This document shows positions 1 through 8,854 of a stretch of DNA of 64,000 nt, piece after piece. Both the position numbers and the translations under genes were made by a program. Source of the DNA: Natronosalvus halobius (GTDB taxonomy: Archaea > Halobacteriota > Halobacteria > Halobacteriales > Natrialbaceae). Location of the stretch: NCBI RefSeq assembly GCF_024138145.1, contig NZ_CP099997.1, positions 3,449,192 through 3,513,191 of the forward strand. The letters run 5' to 3'. The notes beneath the pieces are model-generated. The model worked only from the letters and a program-made list of their open reading frames with translations. It did not search any database and was not told where the DNA came from. Numbering within the stretch: position 1 is the stretch's first letter; the number at the start of each line of letters is the position of its first letter.

Positions 1-1282
1 CAGCGAGGCCGTTCGCGATGGAGTACGTCAGCGGCATGATCGTGATCGTTAGACCGGCCGAAACCGCCCAGGCAGGGTCCTGCCACTCGACGTCCAGGAC
101 GCCCTCGAGCATGATGATGCCGACGACCACCAGGGCGATGAAGGAGGCGTAGGCGGGAATCATGGCGATGAGCGGAATGAGAACTAGCGCAGCGAGGAAG
201 AGGAGCCCGACGACGAGCGCGGTCATGCCCGTGCGTCCGCCCTCCTCGACGCCGGTCGAGGACTCGATGTACGTCGTTACCGTCGAGGTGCCCACCATCG
301 CCCCGACGGTGGTGCCGACAGCGTCGGCCATCAGCGGCTTGTCGATATCGGGTAGGTTGCCGTCTTCGTCGAGGAAGCCGCCGAACTGAGAGACGCCGAT
401 GAGTGTCCCGGCGGTGTCGAAGAAGTCGACGAAGAAGAACGTGAAGACGACCAGCGTGAACGTGAGCGGATCGACGTCACGCAATCCGTCGACGAACGCA
501 AAGAGCAGAGGTGAGATGTCGTACTGCGGAGACGTGACGACGGCGAACGAGAGTCCTCCGTCCTCGGCGACGAGCGCTCCCGGCAGGACTTCGTTACCAG
601 CGAGACCCGAGAAATACGTCAGCCAGCCGAGTACGGTCGTTCCGAGAATCCCGACGATGATCGAACCCGTGATGCCGCGTGCCCAGAGGACGAACGTGAT
701 CAGCAGGCCGAACAGGCCGAGTAAGGCGGCGGGATTCGTCGCGAGCCCGCCGAGCGTGACCGCCGTGTCGGGGTCGGGGACGACGATCGACATCTCGAGC
801 AAGCCGATGAAGAGCAGGAAGATCCCGATCCCGGCACCGACGGCGAACTTCACCGGTTCGGGAAACAGTCGGATGACGTACTCGCGAGCGCCGATCGCCG
901 TGATCGCGATGAAGAGTATTCCCTCGACGAACACGGCCGCGAGCGCAGTCGTCCAGTGAATTCCCATCCCGATGACGACCGTGTACGCGAAGAAGACGTT
1001 CAGTCCCATCCCGGGCGCGAGGCCGAACGGCCGGTTCGCGTAGAACGCCATCACGAAGATGGCGACCGCCGAGGCGATGATCGTCCCAATGGCGATCATC
1101 TGTACGGTGGCGGTGAAGCCATAGCCGGGGATGTCGATCGCCTGCGCCAGAATGAACGGGTTGACGAGGATGATGTACGACATCGCGAGGAACGTCGTGA
1201 GCCCCGCGATCGATTCGGTCCGCAGGTCCGTGTCGTGTGCCCGGAAGTCGAAGTACTCCGCGAGCGTGTCGGTTGCCCCCAT
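1..1282 (-). CDS. NCS2 (AzgA-like) purine permease, 3' end beyond window
   Basis: An integral membrane importer for purine bases, probably (hypo)xanthine, guanine or adenine by proton symport. The frame is open from the ATG at 1282 to the window edge (about 427 codons seen). The N-terminus runs MGATDTLAEYFDF, then the AzgA/PbuG hallmark RTESIAGLTTFLTMSYIILV (about residues 20-40), then repeated hydrophobic helices. The C-terminus lies outside the window, so the total length is unknown. It is divergent from the TrkA-type gene at 1516. The exact substrate cannot be told from sequence alone; AzgA-like adenine/guanine/hypoxanthine permease is more likely than a UraA-type uracil permease. Confidence 0.9.
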   Translation of the reverse strand, partial: MGATDTLAEYFDFRAHDTDLRTESIAGLTTFLAMSYIILVNPFILAQAIDIPGYGFTATVQMIAIGTIIASAVAIFVMAFYANRPFGLAPGMGLNVFFAYTVVIGMGIHWTTALAAVFVEGILFIAITAIGAREYVIRLFPEPVKFAVGAGIGIFLLFIGLLEMSIVVPDPDTAVTLGGLATNPAALLGLFGLLITFVLWARGITGSIIVGILGTTVLGWLTYFSGLAGNEVLPGALVAEDGGLSFAVVTSPQYDISPLLFAFVDGLRDVDPLTFTLVVFTFFFVDFFDTAGTLIGVSQFGGFLDEDGNLPDIDKPLMADAVGTTVGAMVGTSTVTTYIESSTGVEEGGRTGMTALVVGLLFLAALVLIPLIAMIPAYASFIALVVVGIIMLEGVLDVEWQDPAWAVSAGLTITIMPLTYSIANGLA

Positions 1283-1462
1283 GTTGGACGTTCGAGCATA
1301 GGTGAGGGGGGTCGCTTAAACCTTCCCGTCTCGATGTGACCACCTATACGCATACTTGCATACTCGAGCCGGCTCAAAGGCCATCCTGGCCCCTACCTGT
1401 CATCGAATTTGAATTCGAGGGTCGGTTCTATCGCTGGACCGATACACTCGCCCGACCGGACG

Positions 1463-1481
1463 TGGTCCGTGTCACGGACCA
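1463..1481. promoter_or_regulatory. 19-bp perfect dyad overlapping a promoter
   Basis: TGGTCCGTG-T-CACGGACCA is a perfect inverted repeat with 9-bp arms. It touches the TATA-like CATATTT at 1483-1489, which is about 29 nt from the ATG at 1516. This position suits an operator for a dimeric regulator acting at the BRE/TATA of the TrkA-type gene. Confidence 0.6.
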
Positions 1482-1515
1482 ACATATTTCACCCCTGCCC
1501 GCGTACCTCTCTCGC

Positions 1516-2175
1516 ATGAAGTTCATCATCGTCGGGTACGGTCGCGTTGGCGCGCGAACGGCCCGCATTCTCGCGGAGGAGGGCCACGACGTCGTCATCC
1601 TGGACAACGACCAGAAACGCCTCGAGCGCGCCGACGGTGAGGGGTTCGACGGCGTGCAGGGGGACGGTGCCGACGAGGATGCGCTGCTCGAGGCGGGCAT
1701 CGAGACGGCGGACGCAATCGGCGCGATGACGCCCGACCTGAACGTCAACTTCGCGGCGTGTATGGTCGGCAAACACTACGGCTGTCGGACCGTCTTGCGG
1801 ATCGACGAGGACTACCGGGAGGACATCTACGAGAAGTACGCCGCGGACGTCGACGAGATCATCTACCCCGAGCGACTCGGTGCCGCCGGCGCGAAGACCG
1901 CGCTCCTCGGTGGCGACTTCAACGTCGTCGCGGACTTGGCCCAGAACCTGCACCTGACCGTTCTCGAGATCGCCGAAGGGTCACCGGCGGTCGGCAAGCG
2001 ACTCAGCGAACTCGAGTTACCCGAAGGCTCGCGCATCTACGCCCACGGACGGGAGACGGAGTCGCTGACGATTCCGCTCCCGGGGACGGCGCTGGCCGCT
2101 GGTGACGAGGTAGCGGTGATCACCGAGACGGACGCCATCGAGCAGGTTCGGTCGACGTTGCTGGCTGAAACCTGA
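1516..2175 (+). CDS. TrkA-family NAD-binding K+ channel/transporter regulator
   Basis: A cytosolic nucleotide-sensing subunit for Trk/Ktr-type potassium uptake or an RCK-gated channel. It has 219 aa: an RCK-N Rossmann domain starting at residue 1 with the glycine motif GYGRVGARTA and the acidic DNDQ at the end of beta-2, then a TrkA-C domain (about 140-219). The start is the ATG at 1516, directly before the Rossmann strand; the open frame extends upstream but that part does not look like protein. A TATA at 1483-1489 predicts a nearly leaderless mRNA. No membrane partner lies next to it, so it acts with a transporter encoded elsewhere. Confidence 0.88.
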   Translation: MKFIIVGYGRVGARTARILAEEGHDVVILDNDQKRLERADGEGFDGVQGDGADEDALLEAGIETADAIGAMTPDLNVNFAACMVGKHYGCRTVLRIDEDYREDIYEKYAADVDEIIYPERLGAAGAKTALLGGDFNVVADLAQNLHLTVLEIAEGSPAVGKRLSELELPEGSRIYAHGRETESLTIPLPGTALAAGDEVAVITETDAIEQVRSTLLAET

Positions 2176-2331
2176 GTCGACGCCGAAAGAGGGGGTACGT
2201 GCAGGCACACACCGGGGAAGGATGGGAACTGATACCGTCAGGGTGGTGCGTGCCTCGAACGTACCTACTCACTGACCGGGCATAAAGCTGAGTCAGACGG
2301 CCGTGTGACGGCGGTCAGACGCGTTCGCTAC

Positions 2332-3510
2332 TCACTCGTCGACCCGAAACACGAGCACGTTCTGGTGGACCATCGACGGCACGAACGAGAACGGGTAGCC
2401 GTAGACGTGGAGATCCTTCGACGGATCGTACCAGATCAGGTTGGCCGCGAGCGTCATCGGCGCCGCGTCCTGGATCGCTCGAGCGAGGTCGGCGGCCAGG
2501 AACGCGTAGGATTGCTCGCGGTACATGTCGCCGATGAAGACGACGGCGTACCGGCCGGGTTTGACGACCCTTGCGAACTGGGCGAAACGATCGCCCATCT
2601 CGGCGAGCCAGTCGGCTTTCGACTGGTCGCTCGAGTCGGCGTGTGGTGTCGTGGTGTCGTTCGTGCTGTCGCTCTCACTTTCACTCACCTTCTCGCGCTC
2701 ACTCTCACGGCGGCCGGCATTGTCGCCATTGCCGTCGCCGTCATTACAGCCGTCGCCATTGCCGTCGCTACCACCGTCGCCATCATCGACACCGTCAGCG
2801 TCGAACGCCCCCAACTTACTCTCGCGAGTCGCCCGCCGGTTTCGCGTCTGCTCGCGCTCGTCCATATCCCAGTAGGGAACGTCGGCCAGGAGCAAATCGA
2901 CCGAGTTCTCGGAGAGGTCCTGGACCAGGTCTGCACAGTCGCCCTCGTGGACGTCCTGGGCAGCCAGCGGCGCCTCACCGCGTTCCCGGCGCTCCTCGTT
3001 TTCCCGCTCGAGGGCCGTCTCGTAGACCTCGATCCACCGGGGGTTTCGCTCGAAGCCGATTGCCTCCCGCAGGCCGGTTCCCTCGTGTTCGCAGAGGCTC
3101 GCACCCAGGAGGGTGCCCCCGACGCCCGCGAACGGATCGAGGACGGTCTCGCCGGCCTTGCTGAACCGACCGACGAGGTCCGCACAGAGCCGCGGGGGTT
3201 TCTGCCCCCCGTGCTCGCTCCGCAGGTCGTGCTGGAGGTCCGGCGGATAGGCTTCGGGAATCACCGACTTCGTGGCGAACTTCCACTCTCGGCCAGTGAG
3301 GTCGTTGAGTCGGTTTCGCTCGTCGTAGATCCCCCGTCCATCGAGGTAGGTCTGGTGGTCGGCCAGTTCGTCGGTGTTGACCACGTCGCCGTCCTCGACG
3401 GGGAGGGACTCCTCACGCGCCCGCTCGGCGTCGAAGTCGCCGTCGTCGTCGGTGAACAGGCGGCTCTGGCGGTGCCCGTTCTCGCCGCCTGCGTCGCCGT
3501 CGTCAGCCAT
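2332..3510 (-). CDS. DNA methylase-like protein (N4/N6 type)
   Basis: A probable S-adenosylmethionine-dependent amino-methyltransferase of 392 aa. Motif order is X (HGGQKPPRL), then I (VLDPFAGVGGTLLGAS, the AdoMet loop), then IV (LLADVPYWDM, in place of the usual DPPY). A hydrophilic insert rich in D, G, N and S (about residues 235-295) separates motif IV from a conserved C-terminal part (FARVVKPGRYAVVFIGDMYR). The chosen start ATG at 3510 gives MADDGDAGGENG; further upstream residues look non-coding. No restriction endonuclease is adjacent, so this is an orphan enzyme. An RNA methylase cannot be excluded. Confidence 0.75.
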   Translation of the reverse strand: MADDGDAGGENGHRQSRLFTDDDGDFDAERAREESLPVEDGDVVNTDELADHQTYLDGRGIYDERNRLNDLTGREWKFATKSVIPEAYPPDLQHDLRSEHGGQKPPRLCADLVGRFSKAGETVLDPFAGVGGTLLGASLCEHEGTGLREAIGFERNPRWIEVYETALERENEERRERGEAPLAAQDVHEGDCADLVQDLSENSVDLLLADVPYWDMDEREQTRNRRATRESKLGAFDADGVDDGDGGSDGNGDGCNDGDGNGDNAGRRESEREKVSESESDSTNDTTTPHADSSDQSKADWLAEMGDRFAQFARVVKPGRYAVVFIGDMYREQSYAFLAADLARAIQDAAPMTLAANLIWYDPSKDLHVYGYPFSFVPSMVHQNVLVFRVDE

Positions 3511-3613
3511 ACCCCGAGTCCTCACCGGTCGGGCATAAGCGCTTTCGCTCGCGGATCGGTGTCGGACCAGTGTCGACGCCGACACTTATCCGGTCGGCAG
3601 TGGAAGGTCACCC

Positions 3614-4552
3614 GTGTCTTTGCTCGGACCTGCGGCGTCGACCCTCGTCGGTCTGGTCGCGCTCTGGCTGGGCGCGCGGTGGCTCGTCACCGCGGCTTCC
3701 CGACTCGCTCGAACCGCGGGCATCCCGCCGCTGATCGTCGGTCTAACCGTCGTCGCCTTCGGGACGTCGGCACCCGAGATCGTTGTGGGCGTCGAGGCGG
3801 CTCTCGAGGGCCGCGGCGCCATCGCGGTCGGCAACGTGGTCGGATCGAACGCGTTCAATCTGGGCGCGATTCTGGGCGCACTAGCGATCATTAGTCCGTT
3901 TCGCGTCGCCGACACCCTCGTTCGGCGGGACGCCGTCGCGATGGCGGCGGCGACCGGGGTCGGGATCGCGGTTCTGGTAAATCTGCACGTCTCGCGCACG
4001 GAAGGGATCTTTCTCCTCGCGTGTCTGGTCGCCTACCTGGCCTGGCTCGCCCGCTCGGCACGCGATTCCGACACCGGCGCCGTCGAACCTGAACGCTCGG
4101 GAACGAACCGCCACCCTGGAGTCGACGCGCTCGTCCTCGTCGTCGGTCTGGTCCTGGTCGGTCTCGGCGGCCGGTTGCTCGTCCAGGGCGCTGTCGAACT
4201 CGCCCGCGCCGGAGGCGTCTCGGAGTGGCTCATCGGCGTGACGGTGGTCGCAGGGGGAACTTCTCTCCCCGAGGCGGCAGCGTCCGTCGTCGCGGCGCGG
4301 CGCGCCGAGGTCGGCCTCGCGGCCGGGAACGTCATCGGGTCGAACGTATTCAACCTGCTGGGCGTGCTCGGCGTCTCCGCGGTGGCCGCGCCGCTGGTCG
4401 TCGGCGCGAGTGTTCGCTCGGGGTTGTGGTGGCTCGCCGCGTTGACCGCCGTTTCGGCCGTCCTCCTGGGGACCGGCCGTCGGCTGACCCGTCTCGAGGG
4501 TGTCGCGCTTGTGCTCTCGGTGGCGGGCTTCTGGGTGCTGGCGGCGGGTTGA
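3614..4552 (+). CDS. CaCA-family Na+/Ca2+ exchanger
   Basis: A membrane antiporter of 312 aa, likely exchanging Na+ (or H+) for Ca2+. Two inverted halves carry the alpha repeats: GTSAPEIVVG with GNVVGSNAFNLG in the first, and GGTSLPEAAASV with GNVIGSNVFNLLG in the second. The acidic residues in PEI and PEA are the usual cation ligands. A short charged cytoplasmic loop (about residues 148-175) joins the halves, and about 10 membrane helices are visible. The start is the GTG at 3614. It is divergent from the methylase gene (104-bp gap). Confidence 0.9.
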   Translation: MSLLGPAASTLVGLVALWLGARWLVTAASRLARTAGIPPLIVGLTVVAFGTSAPEIVVGVEAALEGRGAIAVGNVVGSNAFNLGAILGALAIISPFRVADTLVRRDAVAMAAATGVGIAVLVNLHVSRTEGIFLLACLVAYLAWLARSARDSDTGAVEPERSGTNRHPGVDALVLVVGLVLVGLGGRLLVQGAVELARAGGVSEWLIGVTVVAGGTSLPEAAASVVAARRAEVGLAAGNVIGSNVFNLLGVLGVSAVAAPLVVGASVRSGLWWLAALTAVSAVLLGTGRRLTRLEGVALVLSVAGFWVLAAG

Positions 4553-4665
4553 GGGGGCTTCGACTCGAGGCTCGATGGCTCCTCGAGCCACTCGTTTGTC
4601 GTCGTCGCTCGAGGTGACATTAGTGTTAGCGAGGGCCTTTGTGCGAGCGCCCCCTCTATTCGACC

Positions 4666-5670
4666 ATGAACATGCTCGTCGACGGCGAGTGGCGAACCGA
4701 TGCGTCCGAGACCACCACCGAGGAGGGAGCCTTCGAGCGCCAGACGACGACGTTCCGCGACGAGATCCAGGACGACCCGGACGCCCGCTTCCAGCCGGCA
4801 GCCGGACGTTACCACCTCTACGTCTCCTACGCGTGCCCGTGGGCTCACCGGACGCTCCTGGTGCGGTCGCTGAAGGGGCTCGAGGATGCCATCTCCGTCT
4901 CGGTCGTCGACCCCTACCGCGACCAGGATGGCTGGCAGTTCACGCCCGAGAAAGACGGGTGTACCGTCGATCACGTCCACGGAGCGGACTTCCTCCGGGA
5001 ACTCTACGGGCGTGCCGACCCGGACACGACCTGTCGGGTCACGGTGCCGGTGCTCTGGGACACGAAGGAAGACACCATCGTCAACAACGAGTCCGCAGAG
5101 ATCATCCGTATGCTCGATACCGAGTTCGACGACCTGGCGACCAGGGACGTCGATCTCTATCCCGAGGGCTACCGCGAGGACGTCGACGAGATCATCGAGG
5201 CGATCTACGAGCCGATCAACAACGGCGTCTACCGGGCCGGGTTCGCGACGAAGCAGGAGCCGTACGAGGCGGCCGTCGACGACCTCTTCGAGGCGCTCGC
5301 ACACTGGGACGACGTGCTCGCCGAGCAGCGCTACCTCGCCGGTGACCGCCTGACCGAGGCCGACGTCTGCCTGTTCACGACGCTCGTGCGATTCGACCAG
5401 GTCTACCACACGCACTTCATGTGCAACGTCAAATTCATCCGCGAGTTCGACAACCTCTGGCCGTACCTGCGCGACCTCTACCAAACGCCCGGTGTCGCAG
5501 AGACGGTCGAGATGGACCACATCAAGGAACACTACTACACGACCCACCCGGACGTGAACCCGCACGGCATCGTCGCCCGCGGCCCCGACCTCGAGTTCGA
5601 GGCGCCACACGACCGGGACGCGCTGTCTGGAGAGCCACCCGCGGCGCTGGCGTCGTCGCTCGAGCGCTAG
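4666..5670 (+). CDS. Glutathionyl-hydroquinone reductase-like GST (ECM4/YqjG family)
   Basis: A cytosolic thioredoxin-fold oxidoreductase of 334 aa. The family reduces glutathionyl-hydroquinones and related thiol adducts with one catalytic cysteine. The CPWA motif at residues 57-60 (YACPWAHRTLL) marks the thioredoxin fold, VNNESAEIIRML matches the thiol-substrate site, and the C-terminal all-helical GST domain has the typical AERYLAGDRLTEADVCLF type of sequence. The ATG at 4666 is chosen because MNMLVDGEWRTDA aligns with the family N-terminus. Haloarchaea use gamma-glutamylcysteine or other thiols rather than glutathione, so the natural co-substrate is uncertain. Confidence 0.88.
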   Translation: MNMLVDGEWRTDASETTTEEGAFERQTTTFRDEIQDDPDARFQPAAGRYHLYVSYACPWAHRTLLVRSLKGLEDAISVSVVDPYRDQDGWQFTPEKDGCTVDHVHGADFLRELYGRADPDTTCRVTVPVLWDTKEDTIVNNESAEIIRMLDTEFDDLATRDVDLYPEGYREDVDEIIEAIYEPINNGVYRAGFATKQEPYEAAVDDLFEALAHWDDVLAEQRYLAGDRLTEADVCLFTTLVRFDQVYHTHFMCNVKFIREFDNLWPYLRDLYQTPGVAETVEMDHIKEHYYTTHPDVNPHGIVARGPDLEFEAPHDRDALSGEPPAALASSLER

Positions 5671-5805
5671 GGAACGATCTCCCTCTCCGCCAACGCTGTA
5701 TGGCGTTCCGGTGGTCGTGCCTCTGCTATCTCTTTTACCGACTCGTACTCGTACTCGAGGCGGCGAGCGCCTCGGGTGGATGAAAACAGTGGATCAATCG
5801 GTCGC

Positions 5806-6207
5806 TTACTCGTCCTCGAACTCGAGCGCCGCCGAGTTGATGCAGTAGCGCTTCCCCGTGGGTTCGGGACCGTCCTCGAAGATGTGACCGAGGTGGCCAC
5901 CGCAGTTGGCACACAGGACTTCGGTGCGGTGCATGCCGTGGCTGGTGTCGACGCGCGTCTCGATCACGTCGTCGTCGGCGTCGTAGAAACTCGGCCAGCC
6001 ACACCCCGAGTGGTACTTCGTGTCCGACTCGAAGAGCGTGGCTTCACAGCCTGCACACGAGTAGGAGCCGTCCTCCTCGTGGTCGACGTACTCGCCGGAG
6101 AACGGGCGCTCGGTCCCGGCCTCCCGGAGAACGCGGTACTCCTCGTCGGTCAGGCGCTCGCGCCACTCCTCGTCGGTCAGCGTTCGCTCGTCGGATTCCT
6201 GGCTCAT
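5806..6207 (-). CDS. msrB: Peptide-methionine (R)-S-oxide reductase MsrB
   Basis: Repairs the R epimer of methionine sulfoxide in proteins. At 133 aa it is a complete single-domain MsrB. The structural zinc ligands are C51, C54, C99 and C102 (CAGC and CANC), the family signature is [10 protein letters not shown], and the catalytic cysteine is C122 in RYCINS. There is no fused MsrA. It converges with the GST-like gene, and both are plausibly oxidative-stress functions. Confidence 0.96.
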   Translation of the reverse strand: MSQESDERTLTDEEWRERLTDEEYRVLREAGTERPFSGEYVDHEEDGSYSCAGCEATLFESDTKYHSGCGWPSFYDADDDVIETRVDTSHGMHRTEVLCANCGGHLGHIFEDGPEPTGKRYCINSAALEFEDE

Positions 6208-6268
6208 AGGTTTAGTAAGGGCGTCGGACTCAAGAGTCTGTCTGCGGCGAGGCGGTAGGCGAAGTGGA

Positions 6269-6430
6269 CTACCGCCCCGTCATCACGTTCGTGCTCTCAC
6301 ACTCCGGACACTGAGTCATCCGCCCGAGACCAGGTACCTCGAGGCGAACCCACGCGTCGTCGCCGCCGGGCGCTTCGAAGCCGCAGTTCAGACAGCGCGA
6401 GTGTCGACCGGAGGGGGATTGCATCGCCAT
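6269..6430 (-). CDS. Small zinc-ribbon protein (53 aa)
   Basis: A 53-residue protein, [20 protein letters not shown]..., with two CxxC knuckles (CLNC and CPEC) about 27 residues apart, which fits one zinc ribbon. A methionine at position 3 is an alternative start. It ends 61 bp upstream of msrB on the same strand. Small zinc-finger proteins of this kind are numerous in haloarchaea and are usually of unknown role; nucleic-acid or protein binding is an inference. Confidence 0.75.
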   Translation of the reverse strand: MAMQSPSGRHSRCLNCGFEAPGGDDAWVRLEVPGLGRMTQCPECESTNVMTGR

Positions 6431-6571
6431 ACTCGAGCTATGCCAGATGATAGCATAGGCGTTTTCACGACCTCGAGTGACTCTCTTCGCTCGTGATTGG
6501 TCCGCCGGCTATCGTCGGATTATACTATAAAACTCATAGTGATGCAGAAAACGCTCTCTATCGCGACCGAA

Positions 6572-8851
6572 TCAGGCGTGACCTGGATAGTCCCGCTCGA
6601 ATCGGTCCTCGAGGTCGTCGTACTCGAACTGTACGAGGACGGGACGCCCGTGGGGACAGGCGTAGGGGTTCTCACAGTCGTCCAGCGCCTCGAGCAGGTC
6701 CAGGACGGACCCCTCCGAGAGGGAGGTGTTGCCGGTGATCGACGGATAGCAGGCCAGGTCGGCGAGGAAGTCGTCGGCCAGCGCGTCGATCGTCTCGGCG
6801 CCCGCCTCGCGGTCGCCGTCGAGGAACGAGCCGAGGACGTCCCGGAGCTGGGCCGGCTCGAGGGTCTTCTCGAGGACGGCGGGAACGGTGGTGACGGCGA
6901 CCGTGCGGTCGTCGATCCGGTTGGCGGAAAAACCCAGGCGTGCGAGCGCGTCCCGGTAGTGCTCGAAGGCCTCGGCCTCTACAGCAGTGAGCTCGAGTTC
7001 GACGGGCGAGGCGAGCGCCTGGGTCGTCGGATCGTCGGCGAACGCTCGCTGGAGGCGCTCGTAGTTGACCCGCTCGTCGGCGGCGTGCTGGTCGACCAGG
7101 ACGAGGCCCTCGGGGGTCTCACAGACGACGTAGGTGTCCTTCAGCTGACCGAGTACCCGAAGTGAGGGCAGAGAGTCGTACTCGAGGGCGTCGGTGGCCG
7201 TCCCGCCCGCCAGCGTCTGCTGGTCGGTCGACGGGGTGATCGAGTGCGACGGGTCGCCCGAGGCGGCGTGTCGGGATCGGTCTCCTGCATCTGTCGCGCC
7301 CGTCACGTCTGTCGCATCGCTCGAATCCGTCGTGCTCGCCGTTCGATTCGTCGGTTCGGATGCGATCGAAGGATCGGAACGGCTCGCCTCCAGGTCGGAC
7401 GAAGGAGTTGACGACGCCGTATCTGCCCGACCCGAGGCGTTCGTTCGTGTCGCGTCTAACGACCCTTCGGCCTCGGGTGACTCGGTCGTCTTCGAGCCAT
7501 CTGCCTGCGTTGCGGGTGCCTCGCTCGAGTCGGCATTCGAATCGAGCGAACGCGAGCCGACGGCATCGCCCGAGACCGACTGATTCGACGGTCCTGAACC
7601 ACTCGAACCGCCCGCCTCGGGTTCGTCAGCCGCCCCCGCGAGCGTTCCGTCTTCGTACCCAGCGTCCGGTTCGACCGCCGCCTCGTCGGGCGCCGAGCGT
7701 CCTCGGGGCGCCCGCGAACGGAGCAACCCGTACTCGAGCAGCGCGTCCTGGACGGCTGACTCGACCGCACGGCGGACGGCATCGTCGTCGTCGAAGCGAA
7801 CCTCGCGCTTTCTGGGGTGGACGTTCACGTCGACGGCGTCGCCGGGGACCTCGAGGAAGAGCACGACGAAGGGGTAGCGGTCCCCGCCGAGTTGGCCGCC
7901 GTAGGCGTTCATGATCCCCTCGCGAATGGCCTCGGAGGTGACCGCTCGGCCGTTGACGTAGGTCGCGAGGTAGTCCCGGCTGGCCCGGTTCGTCTCCGGG
8001 TGCGAGACGGTTCCCGAGACCGACTCGAGCGGGCCGATCGGGAGGTCGTCGCCGTCGGCCTCGACGTCGATCATCGAGCGGGCGACCTCCCGGCCGTAGA
8101 CCGAGAGGATGGCGGCCTGCAGATCGTCCTGGCCCGTCGTGGCGAACACCTCCCGCCCGTCGTGGGTGAGCGAGAGCGCCACGTCCGGATTGGCGAGGGC
8201 GTAGCGGGTGACGATCTGGTTGACGTGGGCGAACTCGGTCGCGGTGGTCTTGAGGAACTTCCGTCGGGCGGGGGTGTTGTAGAAGAGGTCTTCGACGACG
8301 ACGGTGGTTCCCTCCGGACAGCCGGTCGGCTCGACGGCAACGACGTCGCCGCCCTCGTAGACGAGTTCGGTTCCCGTCGGGGATTCGCTGCTGAGTCCGT
8401 CGGCTCGAGGCCGGGTCCGAATCGTCAGCTTCGACACCGAACCGATGGTGTGGAGCGCCTCGCCGCGGAAGCCCAGGCTTTCGACGCCACGCTCGAGGTC
8501 CTCGAGGCCCGTGATCTTGCTCGTCGTGTGCTGGCGAACCGCCCGGCGGACGTCCGTCTCGGTCATCCCGCGGCCGTCGTCGCTGACCCGGATGAATTCG
8601 GTGCCGCCCGCCTCAATCTCGACGTCGATGCGCGTGGCGTCGGCGTCGAGGGCGTTCTCGACCAGTTCCTTGACCGCGCTGGCGGGCCGTTCGACGACCT
8701 CTCCGGCGGCGATCCGGGCGACGGTGTGCTCGTCGAGTTGGTGGATGGTCGTCTCGTCCGCTGCTCGCTCGTCCGTTGCTCGACTGTTTGCTCGGTCGTC
8801 CGCGTCGTCGGTTGGGTCGTCAGATGGGGTGTCGATTGTGTCGTCGGTCAT
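6572..8851 (-). CDS. mutL: DNA mismatch repair protein MutL
   Basis: A mismatch-repair ATPase/endonuclease of 759 aa. The GHKL ATPase occupies about residues 36-370 with ELVENALDA, DDGRGM and LGFRGEAL. A long acidic, S/T/D-rich linker follows (about 385-545). The C-terminal dimerisation domain keeps the metal-site motif DQHAADERVNYE (about 586), which fits DQHAx2Ex4E, and CPHGRP (about 733), so it should be an active nicking endonuclease, unlike E. coli MutL. A disordered acidic N-terminal extension of about 35 residues precedes the ATPase. The upstream aldolase gene is only 3 bp away on the same strand, so the two are co-transcribed. Confidence 0.97.
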   Translation of the reverse strand: MTDDTIDTPSDDPTDDADDRANSRATDERAADETTIHQLDEHTVARIAAGEVVERPASAVKELVENALDADATRIDVEIEAGGTEFIRVSDDGRGMTETDVRRAVRQHTTSKITGLEDLERGVESLGFRGEALHTIGSVSKLTIRTRPRADGLSSESPTGTELVYEGGDVVAVEPTGCPEGTTVVVEDLFYNTPARRKFLKTTATEFAHVNQIVTRYALANPDVALSLTHDGREVFATTGQDDLQAAILSVYGREVARSMIDVEADGDDLPIGPLESVSGTVSHPETNRASRDYLATYVNGRAVTSEAIREGIMNAYGGQLGGDRYPFVVLFLEVPGDAVDVNVHPRKREVRFDDDDAVRRAVESAVQDALLEYGLLRSRAPRGRSAPDEAAVEPDAGYEDGTLAGAADEPEAGGSSGSGPSNQSVSGDAVGSRSLDSNADSSEAPATQADGSKTTESPEAEGSLDATRTNASGRADTASSTPSSDLEASRSDPSIASEPTNRTASTTDSSDATDVTGATDAGDRSRHAASGDPSHSITPSTDQQTLAGGTATDALEYDSLPSLRVLGQLKDTYVVCETPEGLVLVDQHAADERVNYERLQRAFADDPTTQALASPVELELTAVEAEAFEHYRDALARLGFSANRIDDRTVAVTTVPAVLEKTLEPAQLRDVLGSFLDGDREAGAETIDALADDFLADLACYPSITGNTSLSEGSVLDLLEALDDCENPYACPHGRPVLVQFEYDDLEDRFERDYPGHA

Positions 8852-8854
8852 GAT

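Noticed and set aside
2305..3894. 529-codon plus-strand frame over the methylase gene
   Set aside because: Low-complexity VAVA repeats mirror the D/G/N insert of the methylase; no recognisable domain.
4033..5610. 525-codon minus-strand frame over the exchanger and GST-like genes
   Set aside because: No start or motif; it crosses two clear genes with catalytic residues and is a high-G+C shadow.
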